Below, piece by piece: positions 46,131 through 56,912 of a stretch of DNA of 64,000 nt. Position 1 is the stretch's first letter, and each line of letters starts with the position of its first letter. The notes under the pieces were generated by a model. That model saw only the letters and a list, made by a program, of their open reading frames with translations, was not told the DNA's origin and did not search any database. The stretch spans positions 5,532,001-5,596,000 of the forward strand of contig CATNEN010000024.1 in the NCBI GenBank assembly GCA_950097015.1, written 5' to 3'. This DNA comes from Macrostomum hystrix. Taxonomy: Eukaryota; Platyhelminthes; Macrostomidae. A program made the translations under genes and the position numbers.

Positions 46131-47218
46131 GTTGGCCTGAGTTGGTCCTCAAATTATCCGCGTGGAAAATGTGTGCCAACGTCACTTACTCTCACCCTCT
46201 TGTCTATTTGCTTAGCCGGCTTGTGTCTCTAAAAAACTGTGAGCTAACGCAAAGCTCACTAAAAGATACAGCTAATTTTTTATAAGGATCTACCATAGAC
46301 AACGGCGCAGCTGAAGCCCAGTCTAACATAGAGGCTTCTTTTAAAATCTCGGATTGCTTAATTTTTTAAGTTCAATTTCATATTCAGACAGATTTTTCTT
46401 TGCACTTCAGCGTACTATACGAGCGTATAGGGTGAGGAAAAGTACTGTTTTAGTGCCTATAAAATATACAATTAGGGATTAACTCGACCTTGAATACCGT
46501 ATCTATACACGAATACCAGCTCTATAATAGTACCTTAAGGTAACTATTTATAGATAGAAGGTCTGTACTGCAGTCTCGGAAAATGCAGTGAAGGCATAAG
46601 AACTTGTAATATAATAAACCATGTTCAGAACCTAGATAACTAAATCCACTTTCAAACTATTGTCGTGGGGATCCGTTGTAAAACTCTCCACGGTCGACAT
46701 TTTCGTTGCTATATATGAAACCAATACTAGACGATTTTATAATATAAAGCGTGTACTCGTACTTCGCATCATAATTTAATATTGCAGCGAAATACTTTAT
46801 ATTTAAATTTCAATGCTAAATAAGCACAAACATAAATAGCAATAGTCATAAAATGTAGCAACGAAATTGAGTTGTGAACAGAACAAGCCATGCAACTAAA
46901 TATATCAAACAGAGACAATATGAAACAGGTTGTGCTATCGCAGCAGCGGCGTGTGATCAGCTAAAAATATTTGCACGCGGTGATTATCCAAGCTTGACTT
47001 GCGCTTTGAGCTGAATTATAAGGGTAGCCTAGCGTACCGTAAAAACCCCTAATCATTTTTTAACTGAAAATTGTAATGCCAAACAAACAAATGAATATAA
47101 GCAAACTACGTGAAACTATAAATAAACTATTTAGGACACTCGGAATATTCGGGTATAGTTCGCCACTTCAAAAGAGGATAGAAACAGTCCACGGCTTCTC
47201 CGTCTCCATGGCAACAGC
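46131..47218. other. AT-rich intergenic sequence
   Basis: Holds the promoter of the duplicated-domain gene and the 3' flank of the heat-shock gene. No further gene or repeat recognised. Confidence 0.45.
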
Positions 47219-48037
47219 CTACTCGGCTGGCTTCTCAGTCTCCATGGGAACGTCCTTCAGCTGCGGCTTCTCCTGAGCGGGCGGCGCCTCGAACGGTGCC
47301 TCGATGCAGAGCCGGCCGTCGTGGCTGAGCTTGCTCACCACCTGCTCCAGCTTGGTGCCGTCGGGCAGCTGGAAGATTCGCTCCAGCCGCTTGTGCACCC
47401 GCTGCCCGCCGGATTCCTCCTTGTGCTCCGCCTCCACCAGCACGCAGTCGCCCTGCTGTCGCACGCGAATCTCGCTCGGCTGGAACTCGCGCACTGACAG
47501 CTCGGCCTTGAACCGCTTGCTGCGGTCCTCCGCCTCCACCACCTGGCCGGACCCCTCAGACTCCAAGCCGCCCCGCAGCAGGCTGCGAAGCTCGTCCCAA
47601 ACTGAGCCGCCCTGCTGCTGCTGCTGCTGCTGCTGCTGCACCTGCTGCTGCTGCTTCTGCGGCTGCTCCTTGAACGGTGCCTGCAGCACCAGCATGCCGT
47701 CCCGGGTGAAGCCGCTGTTCAGCTTCTCTGCGTCCACATCCTCGGGCAGCTCCACCGTCCGCTTCACCTCCGTCACGTCCTCGCCGTTCTCCAGCCGCGC
47801 CACCACTCGCACCTTCCGCTCCTCTCGCTTCACCGACACGTCCTTCGGCGAGAAGCCGCGAAGGTCCACAGTCCGGCTCCACTGGCGCGGTCGCCAAGGA
47901 CCCCTGTGCCGCAGCAGCTGCACCAGCGGATCGTACTCCGGTGTCAGCCAGTCGTCCAACTCGCTCAAGGCTGCCACGAGCGGCAGCGAGTGCGAGAACT
48001 GAGTGTACACGTTGCTCGGTGCGATCCACAGCGACAT
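47219..48037 (-). CDS. Small heat-shock protein with two alpha-crystallin domains
   Basis: ATP-independent chaperone that holds unfolding proteins. Single exon, 272 aa from the ATG at 48037 (MSLWIAPSNVY; the frame extends upstream but without ATG and into the promoter). Alpha-crystallin domain 1 is ~52-122 (VDLRGFSPKDVSVK ... DGMLVLQAPF). A Gln-rich linker with a CAG run follows (~127-142). Domain 2 is ~174-249 (FKAELSVREFQPSEIRVR ... DGRLCIEAPFEAP). The ACD ends share the LQAPF / IEAPF motif, showing the internal duplication. Two-domain small HSPs are characteristic of flatworms. No clear C-terminal I/V-x-I/V motif is visible. Upstream TATA and heat-shock elements indicate stress induction. 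Confidence 0.93.
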   Translation of the reverse strand: MSLWIAPSNVYTQFSHSLPLVAALSELDDWLTPEYDPLVQLLRHRGPWRPRQWSRTVDLRGFSPKDVSVKREERKVRVVARLENGEDVTEVKRTVELPEDVDAEKLNSGFTRDGMLVLQAPFKEQPQKQQQQVQQQQQQQQQGGSVWDELRSLLRGGLESEGSGQVVEAEDRSKRFKAELSVREFQPSEIRVRQQGDCVLVEAEHKEESGGQRVHKRLERIFQLPDGTKLEQVVSKLSHDGRLCIEAPFEAPPAQEKPQLKDVPMETEKPAE

Positions 48038-48150
48038 GATTGCTGAAAGTTCGCTTACCGATTGGTTGCTCTGCTTTGGATTTGATTTGCTTAGGCTTGA
48101 GTATGCTTGGCTACTCAAATGCTGCCTCTACCCGGAGCAGACTATTCCGC

Positions 48151-48157
48151 TTTTATA
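48151..48157 (-). promoter_or_regulatory. TATA box of the small HSP gene
   Basis: The minus strand reads tataaaa about 115 bp upstream of the ATG, between the ATG and the heat-shock elements. Transcription would start near 48125. Confidence 0.75.
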
Positions 48158-48170
48158 GACTGCTCTGAAG

Positions 48171-48178
48171 GAAATTTC
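48171..48178. promoter_or_regulatory. Heat-shock element, minimal
   Basis: gaaatttc forms a GAAnnTTC pair close to the TATA box; a third imperfect unit (gga) follows. Confidence 0.5.
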
Positions 48179-48202
48179 TGGACACTTCGATTCATCACTG
48201 GC

Positions 48203-48220
48203 TTCTGGAAATTTCTAGAA
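48203..48220. promoter_or_regulatory. Heat-shock element, four perfect units
   Basis: ttctggaaatttctagaa fits TTCnnGAAnnTTCnnGAA exactly, about 50 bp upstream of the TATA box on the minus strand. This is an HSF1 trimer site. Confidence 0.85.
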
Positions 48221-48306
48221 ATGCAGCTATTTTCAAAAATTTAGGAATAAAATGATTGTGTTTCTACTGTAAGTAGACTAAGTGCATATTTGAATTTTAT
48301 CGTTTA

Positions 48307-48324
48307 GAAGTTTCTGGAACATTC
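48307..48324. promoter_or_regulatory. Distal heat-shock element, four perfect units
   Basis: gaagtttctggaacattc fits GAAnnTTCnnGAAnnTTC exactly, about 150 bp upstream of the TATA box. Confidence 0.82.
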
Positions 48325-48503
48325 CATGGACAATGCCTCAAAAAGCTTATCTAAAGGTTTAGCTAACCTAAAGGTTTTAGGAAGAACAAGCGCTAGAACA
48401 CCCTGGTCAAGCGGGTAAGTTCGTTGTGGTTAATTGTTCAGCGAGAGAAATATAGCGAACGAATTCGCGTCTGTAAGTTTTCACAGCGCACTTTTCCTAC
48501 AAA

Positions 48504-49146
48504 CAGTGTTGGGCGCTTTACCAAAAAAGTAACGGCGATGGCGGCAACAGTCGCTACTGACTATTTAATAACAGGAAAGTTGGGTGACGAAAAAAAACAA
48601 AAAAGCAACGGTCGTTACTTTTAATCGTTACTTTCAGTTTTTTACACTTTTACCATAAAAAAGGCAATTTTTACGTAAGCATGTTATAAAAACGTGTAGC
48701 TTTGTTTATCTGTCATCACTCATATCATATGTTGTAATCTTTAATAATCTTTAAAAGTGTCGTCAGAATAAAGTAACAGACTAGTCAGTCTATGGATTGA
48801 CTAATTAATATTTCGCATAATTTGAAGGTCGCAACAAAATAAAAAACGTCGAATAAAAATAAATGCAAGATGTATTAATTTAAAACAAAAAAATCGAGTA
48901 ATTCGAAAAAATATACTATTTAAAGGTTTCTTCATTACAACAAAAGAAATACTTTACAGTGCTCGTAATTTCTTTAAAAAAATTCGGTAACTGGTAACGC
49001 AGGTAACGGGAAATTCACACTGTTGGTAACGAATCGTTACCATCATTTTCGTCACCAGCCCGCGGTAACGCGAAAAACTAACGTTGCAAAAAAGTAACGA
49101 TCATTACCAAATTGGTACATAGAAACGAGTAGCGCGCCTAACATGG
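48504..49146. mobile_element. hAT-like MITE rich in gtaacg motifs
   Basis: The left end cagtgttgggcgc and the reverse-complemented right end ccatgttaggcgc match at 10 of 13 positions. Flanks cctacaaa (48496-48503) and tctgcaaa (49147-49154) are an imperfect 8-bp duplication. Subterminal gtaacg / cgttac motifs occur many times on both sides, a usual arrangement for hAT transposase binding. No transposase. Confidence 0.65.
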
Positions 49147-49488
49147 TCTGCAAACTATTACAGAAAAAACACAGTATTCTCGCTGATTTCCACTGCTATT
49201 ATTTGTTTTCGTTGGTCTCTATTTGCCTTCAGTCAATAATCGCATAGACAAAAATCGTTAATTGCAGTCAGTATTTGAGGATAGGTTGGAAGAAAAAACT
49301 ATGAAAGGCAAAACTGGAATTAATTCCCAACCCAAGGACTGATGGCGAAACAGTTACTGAGTGAATTTGCACCGCAAACATCACAAATGATGCTGGAGAG
49401 AGTTGCATTATATCAGGGTTCCAGTTTCTCTGTCGCTCTACCACACAGCATCAGTTAGTCGCGTCTCATTAACTATCGACCTGTCAAA

Positions 49489-51366
49489 ATGAGTGATTGC
49501 TTGTCGCTGCGCTCAGTCTGTCAGGAAGATTCGAGTGCTGATTGCCTGCAGGAGAGCCATGAATGCATTGATGCCATCAGCGATTCCAGCAGCCCGCTGC
49601 TAGAGCTTATGCGAACTGGAAGCTGGGACACTTTTATACAACAGATTGACGCGCTGGATCCTGATCAACTGCTGGAGCTTCTGCTACCTGACTCCGCCGT
49701 CCAAGCAGCGGCCGCTCGCTTTAGAGATAGAAATCAGTCACTGAATTTGGACGGTGCTACAACGCCTCTGGTTGAGCTTCTGCTGACGCGTCAGACACAG
49801 TCGATTACGCATGCTATTCATCTACTGATATCGCCAGATAGTGACGTTCCAACGGTGCTGCTGCAACGCGCCAGGTTCACACTGTTTCAGTTGGTCGATA
49901 TTTGCCACAAAGGAGTCGTTCAGGAGAGGCACATGGCGGAATTATTCCAGGCCGTGTCACTAGAGCATCCAAAATTTTGGGCTGCTCTACTGTCGGTGGA
50001 GGCCACTGACGAAGCGCTCACTGCACTGGAGTATGCGGCTGTGTGGCGATGCTTTCATCTAGCAAGGGCGTTCATTGAATCGCCCGGGAGCCTGCGAGAG
50101 ACCATTGTTTGTCGCACTGATCCCCGGATGCGCATAGTCAGGTATGACATTTCTCAATACCACTGGCTGTCTGGCAGCAGGTTCACTAAGTCGCCATTCG
50201 TTCAGTTGGGACGCGCCACGGTTCAACTGCTCCACGAACGAATACCGGATGGGTTCGTGAGCTTCTACCACTGTCCCGCTGTTCAGGGTTACATTCGAGG
50301 CTCAAGCAATGTCCTCCTGTCGTCGAATAGCGCCATAGTCATGATGGTGTTCTACTTACTCTACTGTCTGATCTATATCACCACCATCACTGTCCAGTTG
50401 TTTACGCGCGGTCAGTTTCGACTGGATAGCATAGTTCGAGTTGCCGACACGTCGGAAAATGACACCTCATCGTGTTATTTGGAGCTGTTACCGCAGTCAT
50501 TTCTGACGTCTTTTCGTTTCCTGAAATTTGTGCGCATCGCGCTGCAGATCGCGTCCTTTCTTACCACAGGCCTGCATCTGGTCGCTTCTTGCCTAAGCAA
50601 CTGGAGTTTACCGAGAGCATCCAGGCGGCACTGGATCGTCCTGCACTGGCTGCGCAGCACCTATACCTTTGCTTCGGATATACGCGAAGGATTATTTCTT
50701 GGGCTCATGTGTTTTCAGTTGTACTATTTCCTAAGTGAAGTAGAATTCATAATGCCAGCTAATTACATCTACGTCAATGGGACAGCTTTTGTTAATCCGC
50801 TAACATTTAAACTAGCATTTACTATGCATTCATCCTTTCTTTTGCTGATACTTACTTACTTCATTAACAGTTTGTCCTACTATCATAGGATCTTCTTTTT
50901 TCTGACTAACAGTCTTCAGGAGATGGTCAAAGTCCTGTACATCGTTCTTTTTCCGCTCTTTATAATATGCATGGCGTCGATAATTTGCTATCCGTTTTCC
51001 AATTCGAACAGCAGCAAGAGCATCATTGAGCAGGTGATTCTTTTGGTGGTCAATGCTACCCGTTTCGTGTTTTCACTGACGGACTTTGCTGACCCGAGAA
51101 ACTTAATACTACTGTGGATCCAACCATTGCTTTACGTTATAGTTTCAATATTTGTTTTGAATTTATATGTCGCCTTGCTAACAATGAGACTAACGATTTT
51201 GGAGCATGACGTGGAGCTAAAGCAGGCAATGCGAATAATTGATGTGCAGCACCAGGCCTTTCTTGGAATTCGTTACCTGCGATTTTTCGACCAGATCATT
51301 AGTCGGAAACCTAGAAGTTTAATCGCCGAAGAGATTCTATTAAGAGTGACGACGCAATCTAATTAA
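49489..51366 (+). CDS. TRP-like multi-pass membrane protein, intronless
   Basis: 625 aa from ATG 49489 in one exon. The N-terminal ~270 residues are soluble with ankyrin-like helices (SPLLELMRTGSWDTF, TTPLVELLLT). About six hydrophobic segments follow, near 280-305, 345-370, 393-420, 438-463, 478-502 and 538-566, with a polar, N-glycosylation-rich stretch after the fifth (SNSNSSKS) where a pore loop would be. The last segment runs into VLNLYVALLTMRL and an amphipathic helix, as in TRP channels where NLxIAxL ends S6. The architecture fits an ion channel of the TRP superfamily (TRPA/TRPV-like), but no canonical TRP box or selectivity filter is recognised, so the subfamily is open. The single exon may reflect retroposition. 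Expected in the plasma membrane. Confidence 0.65.
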   Translation: MSDCLSLRSVCQEDSSADCLQESHECIDAISDSSSPLLELMRTGSWDTFIQQIDALDPDQLLELLLPDSAVQAAAARFRDRNQSLNLDGATTPLVELLLTRQTQSITHAIHLLISPDSDVPTVLLQRARFTLFQLVDICHKGVVQERHMAELFQAVSLEHPKFWAALLSVEATDEALTALEYAAVWRCFHLARAFIESPGSLRETIVCRTDPRMRIVRYDISQYHWLSGSRFTKSPFVQLGRATVQLLHERIPDGFVSFYHCPAVQGYIRGSSNVLLSSNSAIVMMVFYLLYCLIYITTITVQLFTRGQFRLDSIVRVADTSENDTSSCYLELLPQSFLTSFRFLKFVRIALQIASFLTTGLHLVASCLSNWSLPRASRRHWIVLHWLRSTYTFASDIREGLFLGLMCFQLYYFLSEVEFIMPANYIYVNGTAFVNPLTFKLAFTMHSSFLLLILTYFINSLSYYHRIFFFLTNSLQEMVKVLYIVLFPLFIICMASIICYPFSNSNSSKSIIEQVILLVVNATRFVFSLTDFADPRNLILLWIQPLLYVIVSIFVLNLYVALLTMRLTILEHDVELKQAMRIIDVQHQAFLGIRYLRFFDQIISRKPRSLIAEEILLRVTTQSN

Positions 51367-52435
51367 TAATGACTAAGGATTGATAATTATATATTTAACA
51401 CCTCTACTTATTCTGTAATATGCTTTATATAAGGTATTCATTATGAAAAATATAGCTTCTGATATACGCTCGTAACTATAAATATATATTAAAAGCTTGC
51501 TTCAATCGTATCATATTTTTATCTATTAGAGCTAATGTAAATGTATTTGCACCCCAAATCGTTAAGTTCGACTTCTAAAACTACGAGTATTATAGTTTCA
51601 TATGGATGATTCATCATAGACTTTAATAAACGAGCAAGTTGTAATAACTAATTCTACGAGTAACGTAACGTGTTCTGTACTGGACATTTCACATTAGTCG
51701 AATACTCTATTCTACTGTATGCACAGAGCCTCAGGTTCTTTTGATGCTCTTCGTCATTTAAGGAAACCAAAAGCGATAACTATATGCATGCCGTATTATT
51801 TCTCGTACTATTAAATATTTCTAAAAGCTTCAGACGGTCGATATATCCTCCCTAGTCCTACATCTATACTTTGATAAGAACTTGGCAGTTTCGAGTCTTT
51901 TGACGTTGCATTTAAAAGTTACGCATGCAAAGAAATGGTTTTATCTCTAAAACTTACAAGTACTTAATTTAATCCAATTTAATCCACAAGGACCCCTAGG
52001 AGTAGAGCACTAGGTCCTTAGGCAGAAGAAAGAGGAGAAGACAGATTTCCTTTACAGTTACTACAGCGTTCCTTCCTTTCCGACCACCGATGCGGAGTCA
52101 CAGTTTTCAAAAACATGGTGAGGGATAATAATAAAAAACTATTTTTTCCACATATAAATAATGGAGCTGTCACTATTAAAATGTATACATCGCCGTTCTC
52201 AGTTATCGCTAATCATACTTATTGATACAAATGTAACTAACAGTTGTTAGAAATCAGCTAAATCCGGAAGAAATAGAGTGCAAGTTCAAAAGAGATTTGT
52301 AGTTGTCTAATTGAAGCCTTGCTGAAAAAAACTACTTAATCTCCAACATGCAATATGGCGGCTTAGCCTTAGCACAAGCGATAGCACAATTGACCGGTGC
52401 TTTAACATCTAAAATATTATTTCTACCTCATTATA
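51367..52435. other. AT-rich intergenic sequence
   Basis: No coding signal or repeat recognised. Confidence 0.45.
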
Positions 52436-52439
52436 CAAC

Positions 52440-52950
52440 AAACTTCCTCATCCTTGTCAGTTTTGTAGACTACAAAAAGGCATTTGAAAGTCTACACCTT
52501 GCTACTCTCTGCTCTGGTATAATTTTATAAAGTCCACAGATCTGGTATTAAAGGCAAAATGATAAACTAATTGAGAAGATGTAGGCCCTACTCAAAAGCA
52601 ACTTTCTTCCTTAGCTTGGATAAAAACAAAGTAACTTATATGTCACAAAAAGTCACAAAAGGTGTGCTCCAGGAGTCCAAGGCAACCCTCTTTCCACAAC
52701 TTTTTTGAACTTTATATTGATAGGCCTAACCCGGTGGAATTTATTAACCTCTCGGCCTACACCTATGACTCTCCTCACACCTAACCACAATGGCATTATT
52801 GAAATTTTCCACTAGGGGGCCTAGGCCTACTTTTGCAAGTGCACCTACTTTAAAGACATTAGAAATAAAATCTTCAATAAGGACTCTCTGTTAAAAATAC
52901 TTCTATAAACTAGGGCTTAGATCCAACCATTCCTATATTAAAACAGACAA
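52440..52950 (+). pseudogene. Decayed LINE reverse-transcriptase fragment
   Basis: Traces of an RT domain in order, across changing frames: FVDYKKAFESLH (52463-52500), a GVLQG-x-NPLS-like segment around 52660-52700, a Y-x-YD-like remnant near 52750 and KLGLRSN near 52905. Stops and frameshifts interrupt every frame. AT-rich and much older than the LINE at 28.6-34.7 kb; likely from a different clade (RTE/CR1-like motif wording). Confidence 0.55.
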
Positions 52951-52999
52951 TAAATTTGTCAATTTTTCTCTTGTAAGATCAACTTTCTATTTAAACTTT

Positions 53000-53400
53000 C
53001 TTAATTTGCCATGTCTTTTCTCCTCCTCTCTTTTTCCTTTCTTTCCCGTCCTTTCCCTTTTTCCTTTCCTGTCTTGTGCTTCTTCTCTTCTCTTTTCCCC
53101 TTGTCTTCTTTTTCTCTCTCCTCTTCTCTTTTTGCCTTTTTGCTTTTCTCACATCCCTTCTCAGTTTCCTGTTTGTGTCCTTAAGGTATCAGTGTCTAGG
53201 GCCTACCTGTTTTAGCTACTGTTTTTGTTTGCCACTTTCCCTCTTTGTTCTGCTATCTTTTTCTATTTCTTTTTTTGTTCTCTTCACTTTTTGTCATTCA
53301 TATTGCTAGGCCTATCTTTGTTTTTGTGCATTTCCAAACATTGCCAGGTATACCTCTTTTTGTATTCTTTAAAACTCCTTCTATACTTAACAGTTTGTTA
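53000..53400. repeat. Pyrimidine-rich low-complexity tract
   Basis: Extended tcttttcc / tttctttcc sequence on the plus strand without fixed period. ORFs across it are compositional. Confidence 0.7.
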
Positions 53401-54793
53401 AGGCTTTGCTGCTTGCCTAAGCCAAATATCAAATATAAATATATATATCAAGAGGCCTATCAAAAGCTAGTTATCTGAACTAAACACAATTAAATAGGCC
53501 AAATAGCAAATAGTAGTAATAGACCTAACACTAAATAACAATTTGCAATAGACTAGGCCCTATGTCATTATGCCAATTGAGGCAGTTAAGAAACATTTGA
53601 TAGGCCCCTAAGCCAAACTATTGAGCCAGTAGGCTGAGTAGGCCTACATAGCTATAGCCTATGGCAATCCTCTAGATTTGTACATATAATTTTTTCATGA
53701 AAGATGATGACTTTAAAAGCTAGTGCAAATGAATTTTGAATTTTGAGTGGGTTTTTGAATGATATAGCAGTGTGTGGCTACGTCTATGGCCAAAACCAAA
53801 TAGAAAGAAAGAAAAAAGCGATGGAGCATCATGAGAAGGGAAAAGTTATTTTATTATTGCCTTGCCCTGTTATCATTCTATTGCGAGTAGTTTACTACTA
53901 CACCATCTGAGCAATGTGCTTGCCTAAAATAAACTTAGGGCCTACTAGTTTTTTAGCTTTAAAAATTATTTATTAGCCTGTCCCATTTGTCACTTCTACT
54001 CCACTCTATACTTTTTATACTTATGTCCATTGTAGATGTAGATAGTAGATGGCTGAAAATAAGATAACAACAAAAATTATTCAAACAAAGTTTCTTTTGT
54101 TTCCTTTATTTAGGAATGCTGGTGCTTGTTAGTTTTCTAATTATAGCAAATAAGTATCAACTTTTGCTATAATTTATGTAAATAAGATAGGTTGCTTATT
54201 TATTATAATAAAATTATAAAATGCTGCTCTCAGATGCATATGCTTAGTTTAAGCTTTACAATAGAAGTCACTTAGATTCTGAGAAGTTTCGGTTTAAACT
54301 ATTGTGTATTATTTTTATAATTAGTTGATATGGCTTGATAAGCATTTTTAGTAGACATTGGTTATTAAATAATGAGGGCTTTTTTAGGTTTGTTCAGATT
54401 GAGCCCATCTAAGCAGAGCTAAAAATGCAACCTTATGTAAAATATCCCTGGTAAATTGATCTTACATATCTTTATTTAAGTTTTGCCTATATTTTTGAGC
54501 TATAAATAGCAGACAGTTATTTCTTGTATCCTTTTGATTTACATGAAATTTTGCTTTAGGTTTCTATTAAGCAGGATAATCATCATTTTTTGCCAATAAA
54601 TTACTACATCTAATTCATTAATGATTAGGCCTACAAGCTACAAGAGTAATTACCCCAGTAACATGTAAAAGATAGCAACCACATGACACAACTCTTCCAG
54701 GTCTGCTTGGCTGCACAGTTCAACTTACCTGCCTAATTATCTGTTCCTCCTCCATTAAGTACCCCTACCAGTCTCAGAGTCTCAGCATCTGTC
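53401..54793. other. AT-rich region upstream of the L12 gene
   Basis: No exon seen. Many taggcct motifs, probably remnants of older repeats. A candidate acceptor (gtctcag, ending 54785) lies 8 bp before the L12 ATG. Confidence 0.4.
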
Positions 54794-55420
54794 ATGTCCC
54801 TGACCGCGTCTTTGCGCTGTTTTTCAATCCTACGGCCGGGTGCAACCGCCATCAGCCGCCAGCACCTGCCGTTGTCTATGGCTGCCTCCTGTCAGCGTCG
54901 GCTGTTGTCATCGCCGGCGCTTCAGCGTCAGCAGCCCGAGCTGCAACCGGCCGGCATCGATGGCGGCCCGCCAGCCTCTTTAACTTCTCCGGCTGTGCGC
55001 GAACTTGCCCAACGAATCTGCCAGCTGAGCCTGCTAGAGGTGGCCGAGCTCAGTCGCCAGTTGCAGTCGGATTTGGGCGTCTCGGCCCAGCCAGCCCTGC
55101 CAGCCGATGCGTTGAAAGCACTCGTTAGCGGCGCCGCCAGTGCCGGAGCCAACGCCGCAGCCGGGTCCGCCACCGACGCCGCCGGTGCCGCTGCCGCTGT
55201 CAAGACGGCATTCAATCTGAAGCTGATCAAATTCGACGCCGCCAAAAAGGTGGCCCTCATCAAGGAGTTAAAGGCGCGCAATCCCGCACTGAATCTGGTG
55301 CAGACCAAGAAGCTCGTGGAATCGGCGCCGGCTGTGGTTGTCAACGATCTCACCAAGGATGAGGCCGAGGCCATGAAGACAGCCCTGGAACAGATTGGCG
55401 CCACCATTGAGATAGAATGA
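54794..55420 (+). CDS. MRPL12: Mitochondrial large-subunit ribosomal protein bL12m
   Basis: Stalk protein of the mitochondrial ribosome that recruits translation factors. 208 aa in a single exon from ATG 54794. Residues ~1-45 form an Arg/Ser/Leu-rich mitochondrial presequence. Residues ~60-95 are the N-terminal dimerisation helices (LLEVAELSRQLQSDL). An Ala/Gly-rich hinge spans ~105-135. The C-terminal L7/L12 domain (~138-208) carries FNLKLIKFDAAKKVALIKEL, LVQTKKLVESAP and ALEQIGATIEIE. Length matches the family (human 198). The acceptor-like tctcag just upstream may mark an upstream 5' UTR intron or a trans-splice site. Confidence 0.95.
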   Translation: MSLTASLRCFSILRPGATAISRQHLPLSMAASCQRRLLSSPALQRQQPELQPAGIDGGPPASLTSPAVRELAQRICQLSLLEVAELSRQLQSDLGVSAQPALPADALKALVSGAASAGANAAAGSATDAAGAAAAVKTAFNLKLIKFDAAKKVALIKELKARNPALNLVQTKKLVESAPAVVVNDLTKDEAEAMKTALEQIGATIEIE

Positions 55421-55715
55421 TTGGACTAAAGGAGCACATTTTAAATAGAACTCTGTAGTCATTAGTGCTTTTATTATTATTAATGTTGAAACTGTGCGTT
55501 TGCGAGGACATTGCTTGCTAATATTGAAGCTAAAATTGCGTGTACAAAAGGTTTTGCCTCCTTTTGCGAATGCTAATTTTTTAACATTATAAATATAAGA
55601 CCGGCTTCTTGTCCTTTTGTTTCCTGGCTAGTTTATTCTTTCATCTTTCGGAGATTTTTTTGCCGGTGAAGTTCTAAAAATTGCAAGATCTGTTCTCATG
55701 ACTTTCTGGCATTTA
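55421..55715. other. 3' flank of MRPL12
   Basis: AT-rich; probable 3' UTR and terminator region, with no clear aataaa identified. Confidence 0.35.
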
Positions 55716-55719
55716 TTTT

Positions 55720-56060
55720 ATTTTATTCTGGAATGTACAGTTTATAGATGTTCATTTTGGGGAATGTGCGGTTTATAGATGTTTATTTAGAGGAATTCAC
55801 AGTGCTTTAGATGTTTCTTGGGGAATGTGCAGTTTATGGATGTTCATTTTAGGGAATGTGCAGTTTATGGATGTTCATTTTCGGGAATGTACAGTTTATG
55901 GATGTTCACTTTGGGGAATGTACAGTTTATGGATGTTCATTTTGGGGAATGTACAGTTTATAAATGTTCACTTTAAGGAATGTGCAGTTTATGGATGTTC
56001 ATTTTAGGGAATGTGCCATTTTTGGGACGTTCGTTTTGTGGATTGTGCCGTATATCGGAT
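55720..56060. repeat. 30-bp minisatellite
   Basis: About eleven units of gggaatgtgcagtttatgga + tgttcatttt, diverging at both edges. Confidence 0.88.
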
Positions 56061-56346
56061 TTAAAGTGTTTTGGGATTCTACTCGTTTACTCTTTTTAAA
56101 AGCATGTAGTAAATACATTCTCTACTTTAAGTAGTCTACAGTGTAAAGCAGTCGGTCGCATATTATTAGAATATTCTTCAGCGAGCTTCAACCCCATGTA
56201 GCAATTATTCATCCCATCTGGCCAGGACACTGAGGGATGGGCGAGTGTAATTAAAGCTGCCGCTATTCCGTCATCGATTGCATTACACCAGATGGCTGGG
56301 ATCCCGTAGCAGTAATCTCGCCTATCGGTTGACTTGTCTGTGGGTC

Positions 56347-56349
<3 letters not shown>

Positions 56350-56395
<46 letters not shown>
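56350..56395. repeat. (TG)n microsatellite
   Basis: About 23 uninterrupted tg dinucleotides. Confidence 0.97.
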
Positions 56396-56398
<3 letters not shown>

Positions 56399-56912
56399 AC
56401 GGACAGGGAGGTTAAAGGGAAAACTGATTGAACGTGGTAGAAGTCGTATTGTTTTCTCCCAACCGTAAAATTCTTCCCACTTAATGAAATGCTCGCGATC
56501 ACCACAGCCGAGCCGCCACTTACCACAGTTTCTTCTTGCCAATGGCGCACACTCCATCCCTGGCCTTTCTAAGAGTGTGCACTATAACATGCGTAGTGTG
56601 CAATGAATGTGTTCCGCATGCGCTGGCGGCGATAATTGGATCCTCAGAAATTGTGTATAGTGTCCGACTTTTTTGTAGAATAGGTCTGGCGCGGACGGAA
56701 GGAAAATGGATTCGAACAGCCGATCGATGCAGACGTGCGGCAGCAGACTATCGAAGCCTCCGTCCATTCCATCAGCCAGTCTGACTAGCCGCCCACCCCG
56801 CCTCCGTGTCTTTGCGCGAGTATAACTCTTTTACTTTTCACCTCACCTCCCATGACCCTAGATTAATAGGCCTGCAGTTCGCATTATTGTTAAGCTCCAA
56901 TACTCGGTCACA

